From Brugia malayi (taxonomy: Eukaryota; Nematoda; Chromadorea; Rhabditida; Onchocercidae), in the NCBI RefSeq assembly GCF_000002995.4, contig NW_025062479.1:15496721-15560720 (forward strand): a DNA stretch of 64,000 nucleotides, read 5' to 3'. The notes beneath the pieces are model-generated. The model worked only from the letters and a program-made list of their open reading frames with translations. It made no database searches and was not told the DNA's origin. Every line of letters begins with the position of its first letter. The stretch's first letter is position 1. This document shows, in pieces, positions 1 to 36,904 of this stretch. A program made the translations under genes and the position numbers.

Positions 1-3000
1 ATCAAAAAAAAATTTTTGCAAAAAACAAGCTTTACAAAATAAAAAAGAAAAAATTACAATATATATATATATATATATAAAATTAATCTTAGGAAATTCT
101 AAAGCTTTCTAATCTCTATTTCTGAAGAATTAATTCTAAAAAAGTATGATATATTGATAAATAATAAATTACATAAAAATTCTAACGTTTAAGTATATCT
201 TATTGATTGGTTTCTTTCTATTTTTGTATTTTCAATTATACTATTATTGATTGTTAACCTTTTTAAAATTATTATAAAGACTTTGGACTTTTACCTTTTA
301 ACCTCTCAAAAAGGAAAAACACATTAAAAACAAATTATTGATTAAAAAAAAAAAAAAGAAAACGAGATATAATCTTTCATACTTTTAAGATTATTTGATG
401 ATAAAGAAAGTGAGCTATCACTAAAAATATGAATTTTTTTGGTTTAACAAATAATTTTCTTTAATACAAAATATCAAAAAAAAAAAAATCAATTCTTTTG
501 GATTTTTCGTTTTTTTTCCATTTCATAAATGGATGTTTAATGCAAAGAAAAATTAAGATTAAATTAAAAAGAAGAGAAAAAAAGAACATTTTCTAATAGT
601 TATGCTATATGAAAATTCTATCAAATTAATAAGTAAATAACTTTATTCCGAGCAATTTTCTCATCTTCCTTAATTATTAATCAATAATCATTTAATTATT
701 TCATTTCTCTTTCTCTTTCCCCGCGTTCTCGTTGCAACAAATAATATAATGGGAAATACACACTGCAGTTTTTCCTATTAAATTTTTTTTTTTTTTTTTT
801 TTTCATTAATATCTGTTAATTTACAATTAACAAGTGAATGAAATAAAATAAAGTAATTTAATTCATAATTGTATATTTATTAAATATAAATAAATAAATG
901 AAAAAAAAAAAAAAACAATGCAAGAAGGAATACCGTGACTATTTATTATTTTGATTATTAATGAAACAAATAATTGAAGAAGAGAATGGTAGAAATATTT
1001 GTAAAATGAAGTAAACAAATTTTGTTTTCTTTTTTTCTTTTCTCATTTTTTTAGAACAAAAATGAGAAAGGAAAATTTTGAATAATCTGAATTTTTGAAA
1101 TATTGAGAATTATATAATGGTATACAACTTTGTCTCTGTTTTTCATCCTTTTTTTATGAGAGATGAGTAGATTTTTATAAATAAAGTATAAAAAGAAAAA
1201 ATTGTTGATATAAATATATATACAAAATATATATACTATTGCTGATATAAATATATATACAATATGATAGTAATAAAGTTTACTGAGATTTTTTAAAAAA
1301 TTCGTCTAGAAAAACAAATTACGTTTATGTTGTGCAATTTAATTTAATCAAATTAATTTCTTAAAAATACGTATTGCTTATGCATTTAAATGCAATTAAT
1401 CGAATAATCACAGTTTCATATGAATAATAGAATACTTTAAAAGGATTGCGAGAAATTTTTTTTTTTTGATTTTTTTCACTGAGATCAATGTGTATCTCAT
1501 CATTTCGTTTATATTTAATTTTTTTTTTTCAATTTGATTTTATTTTTTGTGAAAAAATTTGAAAATTCACTCATATTATTATGCATTCTTTTTTCTTTTA
1601 TTTCATCGAAATATGACAATTTTTGAAGTTTTTTGCCAAATTTTTGAAATGGGATGCTTATTTAGTTATGAAATGGAAAAATTGGGAAAGAATTTTGTTA
1701 TTATTTTTTAATTTTCTTTTTTTTTGTAAATTTCAGATAAATTCTTTGAAATTTTCACTTCTCATTTTACTTTCAAAATGCATCTTTTACGTGTTAAGTA
1801 TGAATTGTGAAATTTTTGGATGTTTCAGTTTAACTGCATTATATATATATTCTTAAAATCGAAAAAAAAAAAAGAAAATTCGAATTTTCATTTTCTCGGG
1901 AATCTCTTGGGAAAATGTTCATGACTTCACGGGTAAGAAATGAAAGATTTGAGGATTTGATGACGAAAGAGAAAAGTTTGTTCAAAATAAACATCAATGT
2001 GCATTAGAAATTATAACCATATCCGATTCATTAGTGTATAACTTGAAAGAAGAGAGAGAGGGGAAGAGAGAGAAAAAAGGAGAAAGGGCAAAAGAGAGAG
2101 AAAGAAATGCCCACAAAATTTATCGATTTGCATATTTTGTGCATATTTTGAAAATACTTGAAAATATGTAAAATGAATAATTATCTGTAAACGAAGATGT
2201 TGCATGAAATAAGTTGAATAGCTGATAAACTGATCATTTTATGACCAATTTACTTTTTTCCACGTAATACGTCATTTACAGGTAAATTATAGTAATATTT
2301 TTTCTTTTCGGAAATTTCTTTTTTCTTAGTGAGAAATTCGAAACAAACAAATGCAAAAGGTAGTAAAAGAATAGTGAAAGAAGGGAATGGAAAATGTCAA
2401 AAATATTAATTTCATTAAAATTTTTATTTACCTTAATGAATTATTTCAATTTATAATTTAGTATAAAGCACAAATTGTAATATTAAGTTTGAAATGAATG
2501 TTAATTTTATTTTTATTAATTATTTTTTTAATCGTCATTTTATTGGTTTATTTACAAAATATCATTTCATCAGGTTGAACAAAGAGAAGAAAACATAGCA
2601 AAAAGTCAATGTTCAAAAAGAAATAAAAAAGTAAAATTTCGGTTCGATCAGTAATTTAGGCTCATTTTTTTAAAGGTTATTTAGTAAAGCTTTCTATTAA
2701 ATGAATTTTACATCTGTCTAAATAGAATGTTTAAGTTGATATTACTATTTATGATGATTGCATGAAGTAGTAAAACAAAAATAAGAATAATCAAGCTAAG
2801 GAAATTTAATATTTAAAACTATGCTAATCTATAAATTATTCAAGAGATTTGCTTTGAAAGAAAAGAGAATGGTAAGGAAAAAGAGTGGGAAGAAAAAAAA
2901 AGCTAAAAAATAAGCGATAAACATAGTTAATTACTTATAGATGCAATACAGCAATATTATATAATAATCTATAATAAATTAATAATGTGCTTGATTTGAA

Positions 3001-5187
3001 AAATAATGAAAAAAAAAAAAATTCTGAAAAAAATTGAAAGTCGAAAGTTTATAAATAAAATCAAATTTGGGGCAAATTATTTGATCATTACTTTCTTTAT
3101 TGTAGCTCATATCAAAGTTCATATTTTTTCGGAAGAAGAGAAAAAAGCGTTTTAAATTATAGAACTAGAATTTGAATGTAAAAAAATTCGAAAGTTATTC
3201 AGATTATTTGATTATAATTGTAATTGTGATTTGTAATTTTGCTTAATTCTCTACAAATTAAGGATTAAAGTTTTTTTGCTACACAAAAATTGATAAAATA
3301 CGAAGTTGGTAGTGCTAATATAGGAAATAAAATTGCAGAAGGAAAGGAAGGAATAAGAAAGAGAGGGAAAGAAAAGGTAAAGGGGTGGAAGAAAGAAAGG
3401 AAGCAATGAGAGTAATGCTGAAGGAATATACTGAAGAAAAAAATCGTTAAAATTTTTCTCGGTCAAATTTTAATTTTATAATTTAAGCTTTAATTTTAAA
3501 GTATTTGCTCACTGTAGAAAATGAACTGACTGTTTCGATAATTATAGTATAATGTATTAAAATAGAAATTAAACCAAAAGCTGAAATTCATTTTATTTTG
3601 ATACGCCCATTTTAGATTTTAATATATTGAAGAAAAGTTTTTAATTCTAAGTAAATTTGTTAATCCAGTTCAAAAACTATGGTGTGGACTACAAAATTCA
3701 TAAATAAGAGTTAACTCATATTCCCAAATTCAACAAAAATGAAAAAAAAAAAAAAAGAGAACTGCGAAAATTATTCAATGAACACTGCTAAACTCGCATT
3801 AAATTATATTTCATTTGATCAATTTGCTAGTTAGTCTATAAAATTATGCCGTTATGGCATAAGTGATGAAATGACCATAATAAAAATCATTTAACGATCA
3901 TTTTAATCTAACTTTACATTAATTAATTCTATTTATGGCATTTATTACACAATTCATTCATTTTTTTTTCAATAAAAATACATATTTTATTTGAATTTCA
4001 CGGAATATATTCTCTCCATAGATTGCTATTTAATTTTATTTGTTTTATTCAAATTTTGCGTGCATTTTCATACATTTTTTTCAACAAATTATCAAAGTTT
4101 TGTCGATTTCAATAAACTATTTAAAGTTTCGTTTTTCCTACAATTTTTATTCTCATTGTTTTTTTGCAATTTTTTGAATTTTTTTTTCTTTTATAATTCT
4201 TTAAAAATTTCTTTTTTTTGTCGCTAATTTGATAGTGATAGGAATGAAAACGAAGAAAGAAGAAGAAAAGAAAATTTTGATTTCTTACATCTTGGAAATG
4301 GAGACAGAAAAAAGTTTGCAGCTGATTTTTATGATTGATTATTTTTAAATTAATAATTTTTAACATAAATAATTGGAATAATTCTTTCTATTTCAAATAA
4401 CATCAAAATTGTATCGTAAAAAGTTGTAAAATGCAATGGGAAAAAATTTATTTATTTGAAATGCGGCACTTTTTTCGGTTTAAAGTTAAATTCGTTTGGA
4501 TGGATAAAAGGTGAAGTGGATAAGAAATGAAAATTCTATTTTTTTTTTTTTCATTAAAATAATTTTTTTCCTCATAACATATTATCAGGTAAGGTGAGAA
4601 ACGAAATTCTATTAGATGGGCTGAAAAATTTTTTTTTTCTTTTGAAAAATGAAGAGTATTTTTTTTTTTTTTGTTTCATTTTTTTCCTGAATGTAAACGT
4701 TAACTAATAAATTAGTAGCAAATATAAACATTAAATGATGAATGCTCAAAAAAAAGACCAATTTTGGAAAGGAATTACAAAATTTTATTTCATTTTCTAT
4801 CTACAAGTAAATTACTGGATTAAAAAATTTAAAACTTACTGTAGCAGCTAAATATATTCAGAATGTGATTTATCAACAAATTTTGATTTCAACTGCATAT
4901 TGCAATTTTATTGATTGTAATTTCAAATTTGTAAAATTTTGATCGTAATTTTAAAAAATTTCTATCAGAACTATTCAACTATTATATCGCTTATCAGATG
5001 ATTATTCAACTTATATTAAGCTTTTTTTTTTTTTAAACTTGATATGATTTCTAGAAAACACTACTTATAAAATCAATCAAACTATTATGTCGTATTTATA
5101 AAAAAAAAAATAAAGTAATATATACTCCCAATCATTATCATTTAGATAGCTTTCTTCTATCAGTTCAATTCTTTTTTTATTTTGTAG
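1..5187. other. AT-rich 5' flank or intron of unc-2, no gene seen
   Basis: No exon with convincing splice sites or recognisable protein sequence was found here on either strand. The stretch holds poly-A and poly-T runs, an (AT)n tract at about 58-78, and purine-rich blocks near 2040-2110 and 3340-3410. Because the channel exon at 5188 starts inside domain I, this stretch is most likely a long 5' intron of unc-2. The exons for the cytoplasmic N-terminus and segment IS1 would then lie upstream of the window. A short exon hidden in the AT-rich sequence cannot be excluded. Confidence 0.6.
58..78 (+). repeat. (AT)n microsatellite
   Basis: About ten AT units in a row. Confidence 0.9.
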
Positions 5188-27816
<22,629 letters not shown>

Positions 27817-28671
27817 TCCTAAACGCTTTAAATATTTTGCTTTCTGTTGATATTGTCATTAAAAAATTATTTAAAAAGATTAAATAATGGGAAAGGAAAA
27901 ATATTTTTCATTTTAATCACTGCTAGTAACAGTAAACAATATTAATTAATTATCATAATAAAACTATTTCTTCTTGCTTACTCATTGTTACTGATTAGAA
28001 AGATAAAAAAAAGAAAAATTAGTTTGACTAATTGTCTGATCTTTTTTAGTATCAATCCCATTCAATTATTATATCCTCAAATATTAATATTTATATTGAA
28101 TTGTAATACTGGCCAGCTAGTTGTAAATATATTTGCTTATTTTTTAAATAACGAATCATTTATTAGAAAATTTGTTTAACTTTTTGATGAAACATTTACT
28201 CTACTAAATAAACCTAAGTAAACCACATAGAGTTTCATTGACTTCTTGCGTATTTTTTATAAATGAATAATTTAGAAGAGATAAGAAACTTTTAGTTTTG
28301 CTATCATATATATCTGTTTATTTTAATTTTTACAAAAGAAAAGGAAATTTTATTTATGCAAATTGATCATTTATTTCTCATATTTATATATCTTTTATGC
28401 TTTTATAACGGATTACATGACGAATGGAAATTCACTGCCAATCACTGTTCCTTTTTTTTCCTTGTCGTGAAATCATCGAAGCTCATAAAAGTTGAAAAAT
28501 TACAACTTAATTTCTGGGGAATTTCTGCAATAACTTGACTGTTATGATAGAAAGAAAGGAATATTTATATTCTTCGCTTTCCTTCTCTTCTTTTTTTCCA
28601 GAAACAAATAAGAAATTATTTTAAATTTATAATTTACTATACGAAATATTAAGCAATTTATGGGCTTTTTT

Positions 28672-28679
<8 letters not shown>

Positions 28680-28732
<53 letters not shown>
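28680..28732 (+). repeat. Compound microsatellite (CT)n(AT)n
   Basis: A run of about 13 CT units passes directly into about 13 AT units. Confidence 0.95.
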
Positions 28733-28738
<6 letters not shown>

Positions 28739-29358
28739 GATTGCTAAAAGATTTGACCCATTAAACATTGCTACTACAAATTATTTTATATTAAAAGAGA
28801 ATGAATAAATAAGTACAGTTAAAAAGAATATCGAAGATTTTTTGTAGTTAGAATGATTTAGTCATATATCTCATATATGATTTTATGAAATAAAAAAGGA
28901 AAAAAAGCAAATTTAAGCAAAATATGGGTCAAATCAAAATAATTATAGCAAACTTTGTAACATAATACCTTTGCCATTTTTGCCAATTTAATATATTTTG
29001 CCTAATTTCTCATTTTAATTTTGCATATAATTTGTGTCCATTTGCAAAACGAACACGTAAAAAAAATGGATCAAATTCAGTGATTGTTATTATTTTGTTG
29101 CTCAAACATATGCATCATTCTTTTCTTTTATCATCAAATATTTTGCTTTAGATTAAAATTATATTTCATTTTTGTTACAATTATTTCATGAATTGTATAG
29201 CTGAATGGATTTTATAGCTTTTTTAGTGATATGAAAAAAAAAAAAAGAAAAATTTGTCGAGCAGTTACGAAAGGATTTTAATGTTAACGAGGAGTAAATT
29301 AAATCAAAGATAGAATCGAAAGAGGCCTTTCTAAGATTGTATCGGTTATCGGATCTTT

Positions 29359-29583
29359 TCAGATGCAAGGATTAGGACATGCCTTATCAGTTCGGGAAAT
29401 ACGAGAATATCCAGAAATCGCCAAGCTCAGCTCTAGTTGCTTCGCATAGTAAAAGACTGAGCGTTCCGTAATCATTAGCGCTTTCTAAATGAACTTCTGG
29501 TATTTTTCAAATAAAAGAATAAAACTCGGAAGCTCTGAATCATATTTACACCCTCCTTTTACGACTAATAGTCTTTGAAGACT
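29359..29583 (-). other. Unexplained coding-like patch 3' of the helicase
   Basis: On the minus strand, a TTCTTAG acceptor-like site is followed by an open frame (SLQRLLVVKGGCKYDSELPS and on) interrupted by one TAG at 29487-29485. The same frame then continues open (ALMITERSVFYYAKQLELSL and on) to a TGA at 29361. A second frame is also open over the last half. The stretch is clearly less AT-rich than its flanks. It could be exon(s) of a downstream gene, a decayed exon or chance; I cannot decide. Confidence 0.25.
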
Positions 29584-29736
29584 CTAAGAATATTGAAATG
29601 TCACTTCAAATATATTATTTAAACAATTTTTAGTCAAACTATTTTAACTGAAAATTCAGAATTCATTCTGCAATAATCTAAACAATGAAGAATAGCATCC
29701 CTCTCCAACCTGAACAAGAAAATAAATAAAGAACAA

Positions 29737-32700
29737 TCAATGAGATCGTTTATGCCTTAGGATATCAAAAGTTGTACTAAAAGAAAGAGTCTTCTGACAA
29801 ACATCACAAAAATATTCAATGCTTGGTTTCTTTTCGGCAGTTTTGTTGATTGAGAGCTCATCTTCTAGCTGAAAAGTACTAGGTCAGTTGAACAGGTAGT
29901 ACCATAAACTCAAAAATTAAGGACCTCGAAATTTTTACTGCAAAAATTTATTTCGAGAAGCTCTCTGAATCACCGAAATAGCACTCCGAAGAAGACTAAG
30001 TGGGAATAGTTTAAAGATTGTTACCAAGAGCTTCTTTGATGAGTTTTATTTCATTGTATCTGATATTACTAAGATTAGCAGGAAAGAGGGAGACTGGGAA
30101 TAATTGAACAAAACGTTATGATACAAATCAAGTATTGCGAAATGAATAAAAAATGCTATTCCTTTGAAGTAAAACAGTATGAATGACAAAAATGACCCTT
30201 GAATCGCTTTGAGCTTCATAAAGTCTTATTGATGTTAGTATTTCTTCGTCATCGTCCTCGCACAACTTTTCGCCCGACGGAAGTATAAAACCGAGTTCTT
30301 TAGTATCATCCGGACACGCACGACGAGTAAGACTAGAACTTATGAAAGATTAATAATTTGTGGGAAAATGCTATTCCTTTTAATAAGGTCAAGTTTGACT
30401 TTGTCTTGCATATGTGAAATATTGGAGGATCTAAGTCTTTTGTGTGAACTTACATGTATTCCACGTCTGATCGCAAGAATGAAACAACACTTTTAACAAG
30501 CGCATGATTATTGGAAAGATCTCCTTCAAGACTTTTTTTGAGCGCTCTAGTAAGTTGTCGACGAGTTGCAGATGCTTGCTCCACAACAGAAAAAAACTCC
30601 ATGACCCGTGGAAATTTATAGCTAATGAAATCGTCACAAATAATTGAATAATCATCTTCCGAACATATCACCTGAAAAAAAAAAAGCCAATAGTTCTTTA
30701 AATTTAAATGAAGACGCCTATGTGAAAAGACATTCTCTCAATGGACATACCGATTTCGATAGTAGCAGTAAAGCCAGCGCTGGTACACGTAAACTATTAC
30801 ATATATAGGGCTTTGTAGTTTCTATAAATGATGCAAACGAAATTAGCTGGTGATAATTCGATAAACCCTGTAATAAAAAACAGCATTAGAATTAAGCAAT
30901 GTCAAGGATAATTTAATAGCACAATTAGTCTAACTGCTTCGGTTGAAAAAAGAAAAACATCCAGAGAGTAGCGCAAAGAAAGTACAGAAGAACAGATATG
31001 CTAGTCACTTCATAGAATAAAATTAAACTTCTCTTCTAAATAAAAAAAAAAAAAAAAAAAAAATGAAATACAAAATTACTTTGTCACTGCGATCATAATC
31101 CAAAGACTCTGGCAAAAGTGCCAAACAACTATTTGGATGTAAGGCAGCAAATGGTTTTCTTCGCGTATGAGCAAAAAGTTCATTTCCGACCTGAAAATAA
31201 GCTTCAAACAAGATAGAATTGCATGTGAACATATCAGAAAGAAAGTGAAGAAAGGATGAAAGGTAGAAAGATGCAGTAAAATAACGGTATATCTAAACTT
31301 TGACCATTTGAGATAAAAAATTTTGACCATTTCTGGCTAAAACAAAGGTATTTCACCTTGTACGAATTGTACTGATCCAGTATGGCATATTGAGGATGGA
31401 CACCAGCCGTGACAATAAATTTCAAAATCGAAAAAGTGGCATCGTTTAGGCGGTGGGACTTCAAAATATTTCGAATACCACTTTCACGATTTTCCATGTA
31501 GAATTCAAGAGCTTGGACACTATCCATGAGTGAAAGATTACCGGAAATTATTGCACTTAAGTTATATTTAGCTTAAAAACCTGTTACTGCAATCAAGAAA
31601 ACAAATTGGTTTGAGGAGCTTGACAATTAAAATTACCTGTCTTATTCAGAAATTACTTTTTTTTTTCAACTGTTCCTTCAGCGCATAGTCAAAGCAACTC
31701 CACAAAAACTGAATAACCTTATAATTCATGACTTTAAAAAAGAAAAAACTTTTTAACCTTCAGAATCCATTAATGTGTCGAAATGAGCTTCAGGCTTCAA
31801 TACTTTTCGTTTCTTCACTTCATAACTGAAAATTAAAATGTATGGATTATTTTTTTATTTTTGAAATTTTTGGAAGAATGAAGGAGAATGATGGTTACTT
31901 TATGAATAATTCTATTATTTTTATTTTTTAATAAATGAACCGAGCATCTTTTTTTAGTTCATTGAGACGTTTTCTATCACCGGCATTAATACGACGCTCA
32001 CGACTATCTATATCATTTTCTGCCTCCAAAATACCACTGTGTTCCAATAGTTCTTTAAATTGGCGTCTTAGCTGCCTATAATTGTAACAGTCGCTTATAT
32101 AGTTTATTCCATTTTCAAATATAACTTTAAAAATTCCACATGAAGAAAAATCAACTAAGAAAAATCATTATACAAGTTATCAAACCGCTTCACTTTATCT
32201 CTATAATGATTAATTATAGATTTCTCGAAAATAAAGAAATTACAGGTATAAATAAATTCATTGCTACCATAAATGATTAAGAAAGAATGCTTACTGGTCA
32301 AAATTATCTAATTTTAAACTACCTGCCTAATTTCATACATGCGTTGAATATCGATTCCCTTTTCTCGACCCCATCGACGTATATCATCACGTTCAGCTTG
32401 CACTTCGACAAATTCTCTGAAAAGTCCAACAATTAATTCAGAGGATTTCCATGCACTTTATTAAAATATTTCGAAAATATCTGTATTAATTCATAGCATA
32501 AAGTATCGCGTACGTTATCCGTGAAAAAATCCAAAAAATTCAAGTGAAACTATTTCATAATTGCTTTCTATTCAAGAAATATCATAGTTGTCGAAGAAAT
32601 ATACCAGGAATAAAATAAAAGTGATACAGATGCACCAGATTCAATTCATATTTCTGACCTAATTTGCATCTAAATGTTGTGGGTATTATCTCGATCTCCA

Positions 32701-35700
32701 TAATTACTAGTATAAATGCTCCGAGCAATGAAAACTATCGTCGAATCATATAAATACATCACAATATCGATTTCTTAAAGCTCACCGATACGCATTAATT
32801 AATGCAAACGGATCACCGTTATCAGACATAATATTTTTCCTTCTATCCAATACGTCCGGTTCCCGAAATGATCGATTGGTGAAAGGTGAGCTAGTTGCTA
32901 AACTAGCAGCAATTGTTAAAGACGGCTCGACTTGTTCAAAAACACAACCATATATTAAAACCTGAAAAAATGAATAAAAAATAAGAAATGAACAGCATGG
33001 GATAATTTATTATAGAAAATAGGAAAATAAAAAGCAGCCATCTCTTAGACTTCATTCCACATTGCAATTATATATTTTTCTCCTGCATATACACACACGC
33101 ATACACATGCACAAACAGAAATACACATTTAAAAAGAACTTTTGCAACTGGTATTTCCACTGGAATATTCGCTATGATCTTGCCCAAAGGTGTTAAAGCC
33201 TTCGTATTACCAGCCACCAATATTCCCTGCCTCCATAAGCTTTCCACTGCTTCTTCTAACTCACCCATATTCGGTCTTTCAATAAAGGGAAATTCAAGAG
33301 GTGAAACTGAAAATAAAATAATTATGTTGGCATGCATATGCAACAGTCCAGAAACAACTAAGCTTATCTAAAAATTAATGATTCTATTTAATAGTAAATT
33401 TATTAAGTACATACAAAGTAAATTGACAATACCATAATCTATTTAGCATAAAAGTACTTACTTCCAAGATCCATACTAACGATTTGCATGGCAAGTGATT
33501 CCAACGAAACTCTGTTAATTTCGGAAACTGTAAACGGTTCCATTTTATCAAAATGTTGCTGAGAATAAAGTCTGTAGCATATACCTGGACCGGTTCTGCC
33601 AGCACGGCCTGAAAATGCCGCAAAAGTGCTAAAAGTTTCTCAGTTTTTCCTCCTTTTCTAGATCTCGCCATGGTTTAGATTGTTCTCGAAAAGCGCTCAA
33701 TTATAACCAAATACACCTGGACCCTGGATTTTTTGACTTCCAGAACTCTATGACAGAGAAGATTTGTTAAAGTTTGCAGACTGAAGTTTTCTTCTGCTGA
33801 AAATTTAGTGTCATCAAACTTTCTTTTTTCCATCTCATTAAATTTAAAATTACGAAACCTTTTCGTTGGTCAGCGGATGCCTGAGAAGTCCAGTATTCTC
33901 GAAGTGAGTGCATCCCTGTTTTCGAATCAAATTTTACCAAATTTACCTTCCCGGAATCAATAACAAATCGGATCTGTAAAAAGAAATCATTCCTTTTTTA
34001 TATTAACAATATTTGATTCATAGCAGGAAAATCTAAGTAACAATACCTGGTCGATAGTAACAGATGTTTCTGCGATGTTAGTACTTAAAATGCATTTTCG
34101 AATTCCTAAAGGCGCAATATCGAACACTTTGTCCTGTTCTTCTGTCGACAGCGTGCTAAATAGTATAAGTATATATTAGCAAAAGAACATTTAACTGTCC
34201 ACGCTTTATTCAGTTATTACTATTTCACAAATAGATAAGAATAGTGCTTAAGATGTGACAAACTGCAAAGACATCACTCCAGCATCTCACCTGTGAAGTG
34301 TTAGAATAACCCATTTCTTTGATGTTTCCGCGTAGATTTTTAAGGCTTCTGCAACTGTCGATATTTCTGAGACACCATTCAAGAATATCAAAACGTCGCC
34401 TCTCTCATTCCTGTCAACTTTTGCATCAATCATTTGAAGGATCTAAATGTACTAAGGATTATTTGTGAAGATTGCATCATGTTTTCCAATCAAAAAAAAA
34501 AAATAGTTGGGAAGAGAAAAAAAAAAAAACTAACATTTTTCTTTCCATGCACTAAAAGGACCGGAAACTGTAAGGATAACCTATTTTATGGTTTAAAAAG
34601 TACTGCATTTTTAAATTCACCGACCGAATGTCCCTCGTTTTCTCAAAATGCGAAATTTGTATAAATGGGAATAAAAGACTCACATTAAGATATGGCCCCG
34701 GATCAATTTTTGCTTTCTTCTTTTCCGATTCATATTGGTTATGTTCTTTTATTGGCATATATCGTAGCTCAATAGGATAAAGACGTCCAGCAATCTAAAA
34801 TAACCAGTAGTTTCCAAGACAGAAGAATTCTGGTTGAAAAGTAGGATGGATTTTTCAGATATAAGTGCCAGCTAATATAATTAGTAAGCTGGATGGTAAA
34901 AATCATGAAGTGATTTCAACGAAATAGCTATTTATCATCTGAAGAATTCATTGATTGATTATGCCTTTTTTTTTCTTGAATTCACCAAAGGTATAAACGT
35001 TTAGAAACAATCTGCATCTTTCAAAAAGACACCTTGATAACTGGCGCATCTTTAAAATAGTTTTGAAACAACTCCAGGTTGATGGTAGCACTCATTAAAA
35101 TTAGCTTTAAATCATCTCGCTTTCGCAGCAAATTGTGAAGTAGTCCCAACAAGAAATCACCGGATAAATTGCGTTCATGGATTTCATCCAATATAATGAC
35201 CTAAAACATGACCTAATGAAAATGATAAGTAACTTTCTCCAAACAAATCATGCAAACTCTTATTTACAAACACATAGGAATGAACAGTTATTACTAGTCA
35301 CTAATAGTTGATAACATATATTAAGAACTGATTTGACATGCAGTTCACTGCTAATATCATTGTTTCTATCACTTGAAATTGAAAAACAATGCATAAAGAC
35401 TGAAAAAGTGATCAAAATAAATGGTTCTATACATTGTACTGATTGAGTTCCGGATCGGTCTGTAACTGCCTTAGAAGTAATCCTTCGGTGACAAATAACA
35501 GCCGAGTTCTCAATGTACGCGTTTTCTCGAACCTTATTTGATAAGCTATCTTGCTTCCATATTCATTCAGTGTTTCATAGGCAACTCGTCGAGCGAGAGC
35601 CATTGCTGCAATGCGACGTGGCTGCGTACACGCAATACGGTCATAACCTGCATCCAAAAGATATTGTGGAACCTGAAAACCGTTTCTCTTTCCCGAAATT

Positions 35701-36871
35701 GCAAATGAAGAATTTAGTATCACACATGAGAAAAAAATTGTTTCTGCACAGAAAATATACCTGAGTACTTTTACCGCAACCCGTGTCACCAGCAATAAGA
35801 AGAACTTTTACCTGAAAAAAAATGCTTTTGAATCCGTGGTAAATAGATAAAGCACCAAAAATAAGTTGCCTTCGATTTAAAGATATTAAGATAACTGTCA
35901 AAAAGTCTGAGATTTCAAGTAACCGAATCAAGAAAATAAAAGTATCATTCACTGATTTCAACACGAAATTAACACTTCCATTTCAATTCTTTTACACTAC
36001 TTAATGAAGAAAAAAAATTTTTTACTGTCAAAATTTAACATTTTGGAGTGTCTCCAAGATTTCGTCACGTTTTTCCGAAACAGGTAAGTTTTTCTGAGAG
36101 ACACGCAACCGTCGTAATTGATTGAATTTTAATCGATTCTCGTAAGCAATAAATGATGAAAGAGCAAAAGTATAATCGTATAAAACATGGTCCGGAACCT
36201 GAAATATATATAGCAAATTCGTACCCTGTATTAAATACTATCCTTTTAATTGAAATATACAATTAAAAAAATCCAAACAGCGATGATAAAACAAACAATA
36301 AGTTAAGCTTGAAGGCTAAGTAAATGAAGCATTCGGAAATAGAATTCATCGAAAGAATCACAAGAAATATTAGGATAAGTTTTTACATTGATATTAAGCT
36401 ATTACTCGATGGAAGTTTCGAAAACATACAACAGGCAAATAATTTACTTCTCTCAATTCAAGGTCATATTTTTTCAGAATGTTCACAGCTAAACGAGTTG
36501 TATGATGGCGCAAGAACTTGGAACTGTCCGGTACAATCAGGACGCTACTGGTTGATGGAGTGGCGTTTTCTTCATTCTTTTGATCACTTTCTTTCTTCCT
36601 GGTAATATGACAAATGATTACAATAATTAAATCATGTGCTAATGCGAGAATATGAATGAAGTATCTTCAAAACTGATCAAAATCGATACCCGTGATAATT
36701 TTATAATAATGACACCAGTCTTCATATTACATATAAATATTACATAATAACAACTGCGCCACGAACATACTTATAAATTTTTGCTGCCATTAATTGGAAG
36801 AAAAAAATCAAAATTATGATAATTTCATTCTCTTCAGTCTTTGAAATCGACATAATGTCACCATACAAACC

Positions 36872-36904
<33 letters not shown>

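Larger units (their letters stand above)
27817..29736. other. Convergent intergenic region between unc-2 and the helicase
   Basis: It holds the 3' UTRs of two genes that point at each other. Polyadenylation-like AATAAA occurs just after the unc-2 stop region (for example near 27957). A (CT)n(AT)n microsatellite lies at 28680-28732. The part from about 29380 to 29640 is less AT-rich than the rest and is listed separately. Confidence 0.6.

Noticed and set aside
36324..36605. 93-codon plus-strand open frame
   Set aside because: It is antisense to helicase exon 36598-36448, whose phase and DHX34 resemblance are clear. The plus frame has no splice context of its own.
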